Shown: positions 18,472-27,490, counted from the stretch's first letter. The stretch: DNA of 64,000 nt from Aurantibacter aestuarii (GCF_003008425.1 NZ_PXOQ01000015.1:1-64000), one strand, 5' to 3'. Notes: a model not told the origin generated them from the letters alone. Program-made: numbers and translations.

Positions 18472-18500
18472 AGCCCTAAAGTTGTGCTTTAGGGCTTTAT
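18471..18500. terminator. Strong intrinsic terminator
   Basis: AAGCCCTAAAG (18471-18481) pairs perfectly with CTTTAGGGCTT (18487-18497) across a five-base loop. It serves the MFS gene and probably also the convergent lipoprotein gene ending at 18565, although only short T runs flank it. Confidence 0.75.
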
Positions 18501-18564
18501 GAAATCTGGAGCAAAAAAAGGGATATATAATTCTCTATTTTGCAGGGTAATTTACTTACGTAAT

Positions 18565-19353
18565 TTAATGACTCATTGGTTTTTTAAATATAGATGCTGC
18601 TTCTGTAGTTTTGGATAATTTAACTTCTGTAAACTCTAAGTCATTACGTTTATCTAAAACTTTAAAACCTTCAGCATTATACCAGCTTAATGTTTTTGGT
18701 AAAATTAAACCATTTACCATTTGCCAATCGGTATAGCGTATAAAATGCCAGTCTTTACTTTTCTCTTTGGTGAAATAAGTAACCGTATATCCTAACCACG
18801 CCATCTTTTTAGTGTCTGTATCAAAATATAAGATGTATTCATCTTCAGGAGAAGCTCCAACATCATTAGCATAAGAAATTTTTATACCAGGATAACTTTT
18901 TCCTTCAAACTCTAACTCATTAGTGTTTTCATAAGTAATGCCGTCATCTGCCAATACAAATGGCATGGCGTAGAAGTAAAACATTAAATTATAATAAAAT
19001 TCTGGCTTACCTTCATATTTAAAATCGCCATGTTCTTCTAACCAAACTGTTTCACCGTCATATCCAAGCTGGAAATTATTCGTTTCAATATAACTACGTC
19101 TGTTTTTTAAATCGGTTACAGTTAACTCATCTCCAGTTGGTTTTTTCATTGTAAAGGATAAGCTTTTATAGGTATTCCATACATCAAGACCACCATGTGC
19201 CGCAAAAATACTAGACATGTTTTCTGGATATACCGAAGTGGTTACATCCAAAGTTTCTTGCTCATAATTAATGGTTTTTTCAACTTCTTTGTTTTGATCT
19301 GTTTTACAATTAAATAGACTTAATGTAATTGCCAGAATAATTAGTTTTTTCAT
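18565..19353 (-). CDS. Lipoprotein, DUF6503-like family
   Basis: 262 residues with a lipobox LFNC (cysteine about residue 16), so a lipid-anchored periplasmic or outer-membrane protein. After the linker come 'AAHGGLDVWNTYKSLSFTM' and beta strands such as DGETVWLEEHG, ending WMVNGLILPKTLSWY-like strands. The pattern matches flavobacterial DUF6503-type lipoproteins, which resemble lipid-binding LolA/LppX folds; that fold is an inference. It is read alone, convergent with the MFS gene and divergent from the methyltransferase gene. The biochemical role is unknown. Confidence 0.75.
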   Translation of the reverse strand: MKKLIILAITLSLFNCKTDQNKEVEKTINYEQETLDVTTSVYPENMSSIFAAHGGLDVWNTYKSLSFTMKKPTGDELTVTDLKNRRSYIETNNFQLGYDGETVWLEEHGDFKYEGKPEFYYNLMFYFYAMPFVLADDGITYENTNELEFEGKSYPGIKISYANDVGASPEDEYILYFDTDTKKMAWLGYTVTYFTKEKSKDWHFIRYTDWQMVNGLILPKTLSWYNAEGFKVLDKRNDLEFTEVKLSKTTEAASIFKKPMSH

Positions 19354-19436
19354 GATTTATTTTTGAATTTGATTTGTAAGATGCTTTGGTCGACATAATA
19401 AATTTATAATTACAAGATTTACATTATTTTTACACT

Positions 19437-20228
19437 ATGAAACAGATATCTAGCCATCATAACGACCTAATAAAACACATCGTTACCTTAAAAGAAAAAT
19501 CGCGCGCACGAAAGAAAAGTGGCGAGTTTGTCGTGGAAGGTGTACGTGAATTGCAACTTGCATTGTCTTGCGGTTATGAAGTTGTACATGTGTTGTTTTA
19601 TGAAGACTTGTTTCCTTTTGAACATTTAAAAACGATTGATGTTGAAGATTATAAATGTATTGAAGTTTCAAAAGATGTTTATACTAAAATAGCTTACCGC
19701 ACAACAACTGAAGGTGTTTTGGCAGTTTTAAAGTCGCAATCGCACACGCTAGATCAATTACAATTTAAAACAAAAAATCCATTAGTTTTAGTAGCAGAAG
19801 CTCCAGAAAAACCAGGGAATATAGGTGCCTTATTAAGAACTGCAGATGCTGCCAATGTGGATGCTGTAATAATTGCTAATCCCAAAACAGATTTATATAA
19901 CCCAAATATTGTGCGTTCTAGTGTAGGTTGTGTTTTTAGTAATACTATTGCAACCGGTTCTACCGAAGACGTTATAAGTTTCTTAAATACTAACAACATA
20001 AACATTTATAGTGCAATTTTGCAAGAATCTATAAATTATACACATCCAGATTATAAAATAGCAAGCGCCATAGTAGTTGGTACAGAAGCTACAGGTTTAT
20101 CTCAAGACTGGCGTGATGCAAGTAAAGAAAACATTAGTATCCCTATGCAAGGTAAAATAGATTCTATGAATGTTTCTGTGGCTGCTGGTATTTTAGTTTT
20201 TGAGGCGGTTAGGCAACGCAGCTTGTAA
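19437..20228 (+). CDS. TrmH/SpoU family RNA 2'-O-methyltransferase
   Basis: 263 residues with an N-terminal RNA substrate-binding domain (about 1-95, including KKSGEFVVEGVRELQLAL) and a SPOUT methyltransferase knot: motif 1 around KPGNIGALLRTADA, motif 2 VVGTEATGLS and motif 3 SIPMQGKIDSMNVSVA. It uses S-adenosylmethionine to methylate ribose 2'-OH groups of tRNA or 23S rRNA (TrmH/RlmB group); which RNA cannot be told from sequence. Length fits the family. It is followed 60 bp later by the M48 protease gene on the same strand. Confidence 0.92.
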   Translation: MKQISSHHNDLIKHIVTLKEKSRARKKSGEFVVEGVRELQLALSCGYEVVHVLFYEDLFPFEHLKTIDVEDYKCIEVSKDVYTKIAYRTTTEGVLAVLKSQSHTLDQLQFKTKNPLVLVAEAPEKPGNIGALLRTADAANVDAVIIANPKTDLYNPNIVRSSVGCVFSNTIATGSTEDVISFLNTNNINIYSAILQESINYTHPDYKIASAIVVGTEATGLSQDWRDASKENISIPMQGKIDSMNVSVAAGILVFEAVRQRSL

Positions 20229-20288
20229 AACTGTAAGGCTATCTTTTATGTATGTTAATTTAATAATTTTATCGCTTAAAACCATTTC

Positions 20289-21524
20289 ATGAATTCAAAC
20301 ACACTATTTTTTATTTTAATTGCCATTTTAGTAATCGATTTTATAATTGATACGGTTTTGGATGTCTTAAATGCAAAGCATTTTAACGACGAATTACCTC
20401 AAGAACTAAAAGACGTTTATGATAAAGAGGACTATGAAAAATCTCAACGCTATAAAAGTGCCAACTTTAAATTTGGATTATTGTCATCTTCATTTTCATT
20501 ACTCTTAACCTTATGCTTTTTCTTTTTTAATGGATTTGCTTGGGTAGATGAGTGGGCTAGAAGTGTAACTTCACATCCCATTTTAATTACATTAGTATTC
20601 TTTGGAGTTATTATGATAGGTAGCGATTTGCTAACCACACCATTTTCATATTATAGAACTTTTGTAATAGAAGAAAAATTTGGGTTTAACAAAACCACAA
20701 AGCGTACTTTTTTTATAGATAAATTAAAAGGTTTATTTTTAACTATAGTAGTGGGCGGATTGGTTTTAGCGGCAGTAACAGCTTTCTACTATCAGTTCCC
20801 AGAACAATTCTGGATTTACACATGGATTCTTGTAGCAGTATTTACCTTATTCATGAATTTATTTTATAGTAAATTAATTGTCCCAATTTTTAATAAACAA
20901 ACGCCATTAGAAGAAGGTAGTTTACGCACAGCTATTTCAGATTATGCTAAAACTGTAGGGTTTACGCTAGATAATATTTTTGTTATAAATGGATCAAAAC
21001 GAAGCACAAAAGCCAATGCATATTTTTCAGGCTTTGGTTCTCAAAAACGAATTACATTGTATGACACCTTAATAAACGATTTAGAAGATGATGAAATAGT
21101 TGCTGTTTTAGCTCATGAAGTAGGACACTACAAGCGCAAGCATATTATATTTAATTTATGTGCTTCGATACTTTTAACCGGTATGACACTTTATATTTTG
21201 TCATTGTTTATAAGTCATCCTTTATTTGCTGAAGCTTTAAACGTCTCTCAGCCAAGTTTCCATATTGGGTTAATTGTCTTCGGAATTTTATACAGCCCTA
21301 TTTCGGAAGTTACAGGTTTAATTATGAATTTATTTTCGCGTAAATTTGAATACCAAGCAGATGATTATGCAAAAAACACTTATAAAACCGAACCATTAAT
21401 CTCCTCTTTAAAAAAATTGTCTAAAAATAGTTTGAGTAATTTAACACCGCATAAGGCTTATGTATTTATGCATTATTCGCACCCAACGTTGTTTCAACGC
21501 ATTCAAAATTTAAAAATTCAATAA
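20289..21524 (+). CDS. M48 family metalloprotease, Ste24/CAAX prenyl protease type
   Basis: A 411-residue membrane protein with several helices before and after the zinc motif HEVGH (H276, E277, H280); the third ligand is the glutamate in KFEYQADDYA. Ste24-type enzymes are intramembrane-chamber zinc proteases with a CAAX-protease-like N-terminal domain; bacterial relatives act in membrane protein quality control. The fold and length (about 410-430) fit. The next gene, a hydrolase, starts five bases after the stop, so the two are probably one unit. Confidence 0.93.
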   Translation: MNSNTLFFILIAILVIDFIIDTVLDVLNAKHFNDELPQELKDVYDKEDYEKSQRYKSANFKFGLLSSSFSLLLTLCFFFFNGFAWVDEWARSVTSHPILITLVFFGVIMIGSDLLTTPFSYYRTFVIEEKFGFNKTTKRTFFIDKLKGLFLTIVVGGLVLAAVTAFYYQFPEQFWIYTWILVAVFTLFMNLFYSKLIVPIFNKQTPLEEGSLRTAISDYAKTVGFTLDNIFVINGSKRSTKANAYFSGFGSQKRITLYDTLINDLEDDEIVAVLAHEVGHYKRKHIIFNLCASILLTGMTLYILSLFISHPLFAEALNVSQPSFHIGLIVFGILYSPISEVTGLIMNLFSRKFEYQADDYAKNTYKTEPLISSLKKLSKNSLSNLTPHKAYVFMHYSHPTLFQRIQNLKIQ

Positions 21525-21529
21525 GCCAT

Positions 21530-22429
21530 ATGCTTCGATTAAAATATTTAGCACTAATTATCTTGACTATGTTTTCATTTTCAAATTTATTTTCTCAATC
21601 TAAAGAAACTGTAACTTATATAGATACACCTTTAGAAAAACTTAAAATGGATATTTATTTACCTAAGAAAGCCAAAGAAGATAAGTTTTTATCTCCTTTA
21701 GTTATTTATGTTCATGGCGGAGGGTTTTCTGATAGAGATCGAAAAGATGGTTCTAGTTTAGGTAAATTTTTAGCTGAACAAAATGTAGTGACAGCGAGTA
21801 TAGACTACACACTTTACATGCAGGATAAAGATTATGGTTGTAATGGAATTACCAGTGAGAAGGTAAAAGCTATACAAATTGTATCTAATCAGATCTGGCA
21901 GGCTACAAGCTTTTTATTAAAACAAAGCGATAGTTTAAAAATAAATAAAAGACAAATATTTTTAGCAGGAACTAGTGCTGGAGGTGAGAGTGTTTTGCAT
22001 GCCGCTTACTTTAATAAAAATCAGCTAAAAACAGAACCTATAGATTTACCTATAGATTTTAAATATGCAGGATTAATTTCTGGAGCTGGAGCGCTAATGG
22101 ATTTAAACTTAATTACCAAAGAAAACAGGATACCTATGTTTCTATTTCACGGCGATAAAGATGCTACAGTGCCTTACGCTACTGGTTCTCATCGTAACTG
22201 TCCTCCAAATTCAACAGGTTGGCTAATGTTATTTGGCTCACAAAGTATTGCCAAATATATAGAGCGTATTGGTGGCACCTGTCAGTTATTTACCATTAAG
22301 GATGGAACACACACTCAAGGTGATACTTATTTTTATTATCAGCAGTTTTATATTAAACGTTTTATAGATGATGTACTTTTTGGTGATCAGTTTTTAAGAT
22401 ATGAAACAAAATCTATAGTGAAGAAATAG
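21530..22429 (+). CDS. Secreted alpha/beta hydrolase (esterase-like)
   Basis: 299 residues with a signal peptide (ending LFSQ) and the alpha/beta-hydrolase elements HGGG oxyanion motif (about 63-66), nucleophile elbow GTSAGG (serine about 149), acid in HGDKDATVP and histidine in DGTHTQ. The HGGG form places it with carboxylesterase/acetylxylan-esterase-like enzymes; the substrate is unknown. It follows the M48 gene by five bases. Its stop codon TAG is the first part of a heptamer array continuing to 22475. Confidence 0.85.
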   Translation: MLRLKYLALIILTMFSFSNLFSQSKETVTYIDTPLEKLKMDIYLPKKAKEDKFLSPLVIYVHGGGFSDRDRKDGSSLGKFLAEQNVVTASIDYTLYMQDKDYGCNGITSEKVKAIQIVSNQIWQATSFLLKQSDSLKINKRQIFLAGTSAGGESVLHAAYFNKNQLKTEPIDLPIDFKYAGLISGAGALMDLNLITKENRIPMFLFHGDKDATVPYATGSHRNCPPNSTGWLMLFGSQSIAKYIERIGGTCQLFTIKDGTHTQGDTYFYYQQFYIKRFIDDVLFGDQFLRYETKSIVKK

Positions 22430-22475
22430 TCCACAGTCTTCAGTCTGCAGTTAGCAGTCCACAGTCTACAGTTGA
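22427..22475 (+). repeat. Degenerate heptamer array, CAGTNNN type, seven units
   Basis: Read on the plus strand from the hydrolase stop codon there are seven back-to-back heptamers: TAGTCCA, CAGTCTT, CAGTCTG, CAGTTAG, CAGTCCA, CAGTCTA, CAGTTGA. The first three bases are the TAG stop itself. The array lies in the presumed 3' end of the hydrolase mRNA, 25 bases before a terminator hairpin. Confidence 0.85.
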
Positions 22476-22494
22476 GTGATTAGTAGGAAAAAAT

Positions 22495-22530
22495 AAAAAA
22501 GCATCAAATTCTTAAAAGAATTTGATGCTA
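22495..22530. terminator. Central bidirectional hairpin between two heptamer arrays
   Basis: GCATCAAATTCT (22501-22512) pairs with AGAATTTGATGC (22517-22528) around TAAA. An A run precedes it, giving a T run for minus-strand transcripts; on the plus strand the stem runs directly into the TAACTGC array, so termination there is less certain. Confidence 0.75.
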
Positions 22531-22588
22531 ACTGCTAACTGCTAACTGCTAACTGCTAACTGCTAACTGCTAACTGCTAACTGCTAAC
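22528..22588 (-). repeat. Perfect heptamer array, eight CAGTTAG units on the minus strand
   Basis: Eight identical seven-base units (TAACTGC on the plus strand, from 22529) run into a partial ninth. On the minus strand the series starts straight after the TAG stop of the dipeptidase gene and reads CAGTTAG eight times, ending at the terminator stem. The same heptamer occurs once in the opposite array at 22448. Confidence 0.92.
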
Positions 22589-23249
22589 GAACAATAAAGT
22601 CAAAATATTTATTTTTAAAAGGTTCTCCGCGTAGCGTGAAATGCCACCATTCCTGCATATAGTTTCTAAAGCCGTGTTTTGCCATTACTTTTTGTAAGAC
22701 ATCTCTATTTTTACGATGTTCTTTATCTAGATGAGGTGCTTTAACCCAAGACTTTTGCCCGAAAAAATCATATGGAGAGCCCATGTCTAACTCTTCGCCA
22801 GTTGATAAATTTATAATAGTAACATCTAAAGTGCTACCACTACTATGCCTGGATTTTGAAGCAATATAACCTGCCGGGATTAAATTTCTTTTTTTAACGT
22901 CTGGGTAATAGGTTTGTTTCATTACTGTATCGTGTTCTACTTTAGCCCATCTTACAAAATGATTTACGGCTTGTTGCGGACGGTAAGCATCAAACACTTT
23001 TATACCTAAACCTTCTTTTTTTAAATCTTCTTGTACTTTTTTTAATGCATGAGCCGTTTGTAAGGTCATAATAATTACGGGCTTTTCATATCCGTCAATA
23101 GCTTCACCAACAAAATTATTTTCAGTGCAATAACGCAATTCTTCAACCAAATCCGGTATAATACTTTTAGCATAAACAAAGCCTTCTGGTAGTTGAGCAA
23201 AACACCATTGTGTGATGAATAATATAAAAATGAAGCAGTAATTTTTCAT
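22584..23249 (-). CDS. D-alanyl-D-alanine dipeptidase (VanX/DdpX-like, M15D)
   Basis: 221 residues with a signal peptide ending CFAQ. Zinc and catalytic residues of the family are in place: SRHSSGSTLDVT (His and Asp ligands), the catalytic Glu and His ligand in MQEWWHFTLRGE, and the arginine in DAYRPQQAV. The family cleaves D-Ala-D-Ala; with a signal peptide and no vanHA genes nearby, a role in peptidoglycan fragment recycling is likelier than glycopeptide resistance (inference). Its stop codon is the first unit of the perfect heptamer array. Confidence 0.92.
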   Translation of the reverse strand: MKNYCFIFILFITQWCFAQLPEGFVYAKSIIPDLVEELRYCTENNFVGEAIDGYEKPVIIMTLQTAHALKKVQEDLKKEGLGIKVFDAYRPQQAVNHFVRWAKVEHDTVMKQTYYPDVKKRNLIPAGYIASKSRHSSGSTLDVTIINLSTGEELDMGSPYDFFGQKSWVKAPHLDKEHRKNRDVLQKVMAKHGFRNYMQEWWHFTLRGEPFKNKYFDFIVR

Positions 23250-23291
23250 AGTGAAGATTTAAAAGTTTAAATTTAAAGAAATAATTTTTTA

Positions 23292-23651
23292 ATGCACTAT
23301 CCTTGGCACTTATATCTTATGGCTGCAATGTACATCTTTGCGGGCATTATGCATTTTATAAAACCTAAAGCTTATTTACGCATTATGCCTAAATACTTGC
23401 CAAACCCAAAATCTTTAGTGTTTTTTAGTGGTGTTGCAGAGATTCTATTAGGGTTTGCGCTAATCATACCAGTCTTAAAAACTTTAGCTATTTACGGTGT
23501 TATTTTAATGTTAACTATTTTCCTACTAGTTCATTTTTATATGTTAAGTGGTAAAAAAGCAGCTGCAGGAATTCCGAAATGGATTTTAATACTAAGGATT
23601 CCGCTTCAATTTGGATTAATGTATTGGGCTTACTGGTATTTACCACTGTAA
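23292..23651 (+). CDS. DoxX-like four-helix membrane protein
   Basis: 119 residues forming four transmembrane helices, beginning 'YLMAAMYIFAGIMHFIKP', typical of the DoxX/MauE-like family, with the KPKAYLRIMP segment after helix 1. Small DoxX proteins are associated with redox or sulfur metabolism in some bacteria but have no fixed function. It is followed two bases later by the AlkB-like dioxygenase gene, with which it is likely co-transcribed. Confidence 0.82.
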   Translation: MHYPWHLYLMAAMYIFAGIMHFIKPKAYLRIMPKYLPNPKSLVFFSGVAEILLGFALIIPVLKTLAIYGVILMLTIFLLVHFYMLSGKKAAAGIPKWILILRIPLQFGLMYWAYWYLPL

Positions 23652-23653
23652 TT

Positions 23654-24244
23654 ATGTTTAATGAGCCTTTCAAATTAAATCTTCCAGACTCAGACATTTT
23701 ATATGTCCAAAAATTTTTTTCAGAAGAAGAGAGTCTTAATTTATTTAAAATGCTATTTGAAGAAATAGAATGGCAACAGGATGAAATTAAACTATTTGGT
23801 AAAACACATTTACAGCCCAGACTGACTTCATTAATGGCCGATAATGACAAGCCTTATAGTTATTCTAATATTACTATGACTCCAAAACCATTTCCAGATG
23901 TGGTAAAACATATAAAATCTAAAGTTGAAGCATTTACAAAAACAAAATTTACCACTTGCTTGGCCAATTTATATCGCAATGGGAAAGATAGTAATGGTTG
24001 GCATTCAGATAATGAAAAAGAATTAGGTGTAAATCCTGTAATTGCTTCGGTTAGCTTTGGAGCGTCTCGTTTTTTTCATTTAAAACATAAAACCAATAAA
24101 TTACATAAATATAAAATCGAACTAACTTCTGGAAGTTTACTTCTTATGAAAGGGGAAACACAGCATCACTACTTACATCAAATTGCTAAAACTAAAAAAG
24201 AGGTTGGTTCAAGAATAAACTTAACTTTCAGAATTATTAACTAA
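23654..24244 (+). CDS. AlkB-like 2-oxoglutarate/Fe(II) dioxygenase
   Basis: 196 residues, the normal size for bacterial AlkB-like proteins. The metal motif is WHSDNE (HxD) with the distal histidine in QHHYLHQIAKT, and the 2-oxoglutarate-binding arginines are in the RINLTFR motif. 'LQPRLTSLMADNDKPYSYS' resembles the nucleotide-recognition lid. These enzymes remove alkyl groups from nucleic-acid bases. ATG at 23654 sits two bases after the DoxX stop; a longer in-frame form from 23579 would overlap DoxX by 73 bp and is rejected. Confidence 0.92.
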   Translation: MFNEPFKLNLPDSDILYVQKFFSEEESLNLFKMLFEEIEWQQDEIKLFGKTHLQPRLTSLMADNDKPYSYSNITMTPKPFPDVVKHIKSKVEAFTKTKFTTCLANLYRNGKDSNGWHSDNEKELGVNPVIASVSFGASRFFHLKHKTNKLHKYKIELTSGSLLLMKGETQHHYLHQIAKTKKEVGSRINLTFRIIN

Positions 24245-24303
24245 ATTTATAGTCTTACAAGTATGGCATTTAATTTGTAAATGTTATGTAAATATTTATA
24301 TCT

Positions 24304-25233
24304 ATGAAAACATTTTTTTACGCAATAGTTTTTCTAATCGGATCTCAGTTTGCAATAGCTCAAGACAACCCTAGTTTTACAGATCAGGAAATAGAAGTTA
24401 ATAAGTTTATTAACGGTACATTACTTTTACCAAATGGGGTAGCTAAACCTAATCTAGCCATAATAATTGCAGGATCTGGACCTACAGACCGTGATGGAAA
24501 TCAGAATTTTTTAAAAACAAACAATTTAAAAAAGTTGGCAGTTGGTTTAACCAAGCAAGATATTGCTACATTTAGATACGATAAACGTATTGTAAAACAA
24601 ATACGAAAAGGTAATGTCGATAAAAACATGATGTTTGATGACTTTGTAACCGATGCTATTTCTGTGGTAGAGTACTTTAGGAACTCAGACGCGTACAATA
24701 GAATATATATAATAGGGCATAGCCAAGGAAGTCTTGTTGGTTTATTAGCAGCAAGAGATAGAGCAGATGGTTTTATCTCCTTAGCAGGAGCTGGGCAATC
24801 TATAGATATGGTTATTACCGAACAGGTTATAAAAACTGCACCAATGTTTAAAGATGATACGATTCGAATTTTTGATGTTTTAAAAGAAGGGAAGACAACA
24901 AAGGATTATCCTATTGCATTATCAAGCATATTTAATTTAGATGTACAACCATTTATTCGAAACTGGATGAAATACAATCCGCAAACGGAAATTGCAAAAC
25001 TAGAGATGCCAATTTTAATTATTAATGGAACGAAAGATTTACAGGTTTCTGAAGCTGAAGCAAAACTATTACATGAAGCGGCAAAATCTTCAACTTTAAA
25101 AATTATAGAAAATATGAATCATGTTTTAGTAACTATTGAAGGAGATGATTTAGAGAATTCTAAATCTTATAATGAATCTGGAAGAAAATTAGCGGAAGGA
25201 TTACTAAATGAACTTACCCAATTTATAAAATAA
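24304..25233 (+). CDS. Secreted alpha/beta hydrolase
   Basis: 309 residues with a signal peptide ending AIAQ. The oxyanion strand reads IIAGSGPTDRDGN, the nucleophile elbow is GHSQGS (serine about 140), the acid lies in NGTKDLQV and the histidine in ENMNHVLV. The GSGPTDRDGN signature matches serine-aminopeptidase/peptidase-like hydrolases common in Bacteroidota. The substrate is unknown. It stands 60 bp behind the AlkB-like gene and is closed by a strong terminator. Confidence 0.87.
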   Translation: MKTFFYAIVFLIGSQFAIAQDNPSFTDQEIEVNKFINGTLLLPNGVAKPNLAIIIAGSGPTDRDGNQNFLKTNNLKKLAVGLTKQDIATFRYDKRIVKQIRKGNVDKNMMFDDFVTDAISVVEYFRNSDAYNRIYIIGHSQGSLVGLLAARDRADGFISLAGAGQSIDMVITEQVIKTAPMFKDDTIRIFDVLKEGKTTKDYPIALSSIFNLDVQPFIRNWMKYNPQTEIAKLEMPILIINGTKDLQVSEAEAKLLHEAAKSSTLKIIENMNHVLVTIEGDDLENSKSYNESGRKLAEGLLNELTQFIK

Positions 25234-25252
25234 ATTATAATGAATGTAAATA

Positions 25253-25282
25253 GAAAATGCCTCACAAGTGTGAGGCATTTTC
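25253..25282 (+). terminator. Strong intrinsic terminator
   Basis: GAAAATGCCTCAC pairs perfectly with GTGAGGCATTTTC around AAGT, ending in TTTTC, 20 bases past the hydrolase stop. It would read equally in the opposite direction. Confidence 0.85.
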
Positions 25283-25456
25283 ATACTAACCAACCAAAAA
25301 TATGTAATTAGTACTCAAATAATTAGGTAACCACACACTAACTATCGTCATCGTAATTAATTACATTTTATAATAAGCAAATGCTGTGCCAAAAACAAAT
25401 TAATAGTTTTAATGTTTGTTAATATTGTTTATTTTGCAGTAAAATAAATATAAAAT

Positions 25457-26722
25457 ATGTCTACAGAACCTTTTTTTACTAATGATGCCATAGTTTTTGG
25501 TATCTTAATGCTTTGCTTAGGTATAGTCTTTTATACAGAAAATCTTAAAAAAGGTTTTTTTCCGAAGTTTTATAAATATGTGCCAGCACTGTTAATGTGC
25601 TATTTTTTACCTGCAATATTTAATTCTTTAGGTATAATTTCTGCCGAAACGTCACAAACTTATTTTATAGCAAGTCGTTATTTACTGCCTGCAGCTCTAA
25701 TATTAATGACTATTAGTATAGACTTGAAAGCCATTTTTAATCTTGGACCCAAAGCCTTGATTATGTTTTTAACAGGGACAATAGGTATTGTTATTGGTGG
25801 ACCTTTAGCCATATTACTAATTTCTACATTTTCTCCAGAAACTGTTGGAGGAGCAGGTTTTGATGCTGTTTGGCGTGGTTTAGCAACTCTAGCGGGAAGT
25901 TGGATTGGAGGAGGAGCTAACCAAGCTGCAATGTTAGAAATTTATGAGTTTAATCAGGAATTATATGGTGGCATGGTGTTAATAGATATTGTTGTGGCAA
26001 ATTTATGGATGGCTGTTTTACTATTCGGAATTGGTAAACGTAAACAAATAGATAATTGGCTAAAAGCTGATAACACAGCTATTAATGCATTACAGGAAAA
26101 AGTTCAGCACTTTGCGGCAAAAACAACTAGAAATCCAAGTGTAACGGATTTAATGATTATTTTAATGATTGCATTTGTATCGGTTGGGATTGCGCATTAT
26201 GGGTCGGATGTAATTTCTACTTTTTTAAGTGATAATTTTGAAGCGGTTAAAAACCCAAAAAGTGCTTTATCTTCATTTGGTAGTGGTTTTTTCTGGTTAA
26301 TTACCATTTCAACCATTATTGGAATTGCACTGTCTTTTACAAAAGCAAAAAGTTATGAAGGCGCAGGAGCTAGTAAAATAGGAAGTGTGTTTATCTACAT
26401 TCTGGTAGCTACCATAGGGATGAAAATGGACCTTGGGAAATTATTTGAAAATCCTGGATTAATATTAATTGGATTAGTTTGGATGACTATACACGCTTTG
26501 CTTTTAATTGTAGTTGCAAAATTAATTAAAGCACCATACTTTTTTCTTGCGGTTGGTAGTCAAGCTAACGTAGGTGGTGCAGCTTCGGCACCTGTAGTTG
26601 CAGCAGCATTTCATCCTAGTTTAGCAACTGTTGGAGCACTTCTGGCTGTATTTGGTTATGTTGTTGGGACTTATGGAGCATTATTATGTGCAGAATTAAT
26701 GCGAATCGTTTCTGTAGGTTAG
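25457..26722 (+). CDS. DUF819 family membrane protein
   Basis: 421 residues and about eleven transmembrane helices, with family features GSWIGGGANQAAM and, in the second half, 'VGSQANVGGAASAPVVAAAFH'. The two similar glycine-rich re-entrant motifs suggest an inverted repeat as in secondary transporters. DUF819 proteins are distant from sodium-dependent anion transporters; the substrate is unknown. It is preceded by a 220-bp gap with only the terminator and A/T-rich DNA, and by a near-consensus box (TATTTTG) 23 bases before the ATG. Confidence 0.85.
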   Translation: MSTEPFFTNDAIVFGILMLCLGIVFYTENLKKGFFPKFYKYVPALLMCYFLPAIFNSLGIISAETSQTYFIASRYLLPAALILMTISIDLKAIFNLGPKALIMFLTGTIGIVIGGPLAILLISTFSPETVGGAGFDAVWRGLATLAGSWIGGGANQAAMLEIYEFNQELYGGMVLIDIVVANLWMAVLLFGIGKRKQIDNWLKADNTAINALQEKVQHFAAKTTRNPSVTDLMIILMIAFVSVGIAHYGSDVISTFLSDNFEAVKNPKSALSSFGSGFFWLITISTIIGIALSFTKAKSYEGAGASKIGSVFIYILVATIGMKMDLGKLFENPGLILIGLVWMTIHALLLIVVAKLIKAPYFFLAVGSQANVGGAASAPVVAAAFHPSLATVGALLAVFGYVVGTYGALLCAELMRIVSVG

Positions 26723-26772
26723 TTAGCATATTTAAATTTTTAATAAGATATTTGCGCCCTTAATTAAGTTTT

Positions 26773-27468
26773 ATGAAACAGTTATTTTTTGGTGTACTGG
26801 CACTATGTGTTTTATCTTGTAATTCAGATAAAAAAGAAATGCAGGTAAAAGGTTCCATTCTTGGATTAAAAAAAGGGACCGTTTATTTAAAAAAAGCAAA
26901 TGATTCTAGTATTGTTATAGTAGATTCAACGAAAATTGGAGACGATTATAAGTTCCAATTGTCTTCAGAACTTGAAGAGCCTGAAGCTTTTTATATCGAG
27001 TTAGATAAAAGTGTCAATAAAGAAAACCGAATCACGTTTATGGGTTATAATGGTGTTACAACAATTAATACCACTCTAAATAATTTCGGATTTGATGCTC
27101 AGATTAAAGGTTCTAAAGATCAAGAGGTTTTGGAAGATTATCTTAAAATGATGTCGCTTTTTAAAGATCAAAATTTAGAGTTTATAAAATCTAATTTAGA
27201 TGCTCAATTAAAAAAAGATACTTTAGCTTACTTGGTTGCGAATAAGAAATTAAAAGGACAGACAAAGCGTAAGTATTTATACACAGCTAATTTTGCTTTA
27301 GCGAATAAAAATAGTATTGTTGCTCCTTATTTGGCCCTTACAGAAATTTACGACGCTAAGGTATCACTATTAGATACTATAAATATGTCTTTATCTAAAG
27401 ATGTGAAAAACACTAAATACGGTAAAGCTTTAGATGCGTATATAAAAGAAATAAAATCCTCTAATTAA
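26773..27468 (+). CDS. DUF4369 domain lipoprotein
   Basis: 231 residues with lipobox VLSC (cysteine about 16). The domain with 'VKGSILGLKKGTVYLKK' and 'VDSTKIGDDYKFQLSS' is the DUF4369 beta-domain, often found at the N-terminus of Bacteroidota thiol-disulfide lipoproteins. Here no thioredoxin-like CxxC domain follows, only a helical tail. It may therefore be a stand-alone or shortened relative. The function is unknown. Closed by a bidirectional terminator. Confidence 0.82.
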   Translation: MKQLFFGVLALCVLSCNSDKKEMQVKGSILGLKKGTVYLKKANDSSIVIVDSTKIGDDYKFQLSSELEEPEAFYIELDKSVNKENRITFMGYNGVTTINTTLNNFGFDAQIKGSKDQEVLEDYLKMMSLFKDQNLEFIKSNLDAQLKKDTLAYLVANKKLKGQTKRKYLYTANFALANKNSIVAPYLALTEIYDAKVSLLDTINMSLSKDVKNTKYGKALDAYIKEIKSSN

Positions 27469-27490
27469 AAAAATAATAGTTTTAAAATAA

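Noticed and set aside
22529-22588. Short repeats resembling a CRISPR array
   Set aside because: The units are seven bases with no spacers of CRISPR length and no cas genes are nearby.
22584-23249. Vancomycin resistance reading of the VanX-like gene
   Set aside because: No vanH, vanA/B or regulatory genes are near, and the protein carries a signal peptide; a peptidoglycan recycling role fits better.
23579-23653. Longer start for the AlkB-like gene
   Set aside because: It would overlap the DoxX gene by 73 bp and adds residues with no family counterpart.
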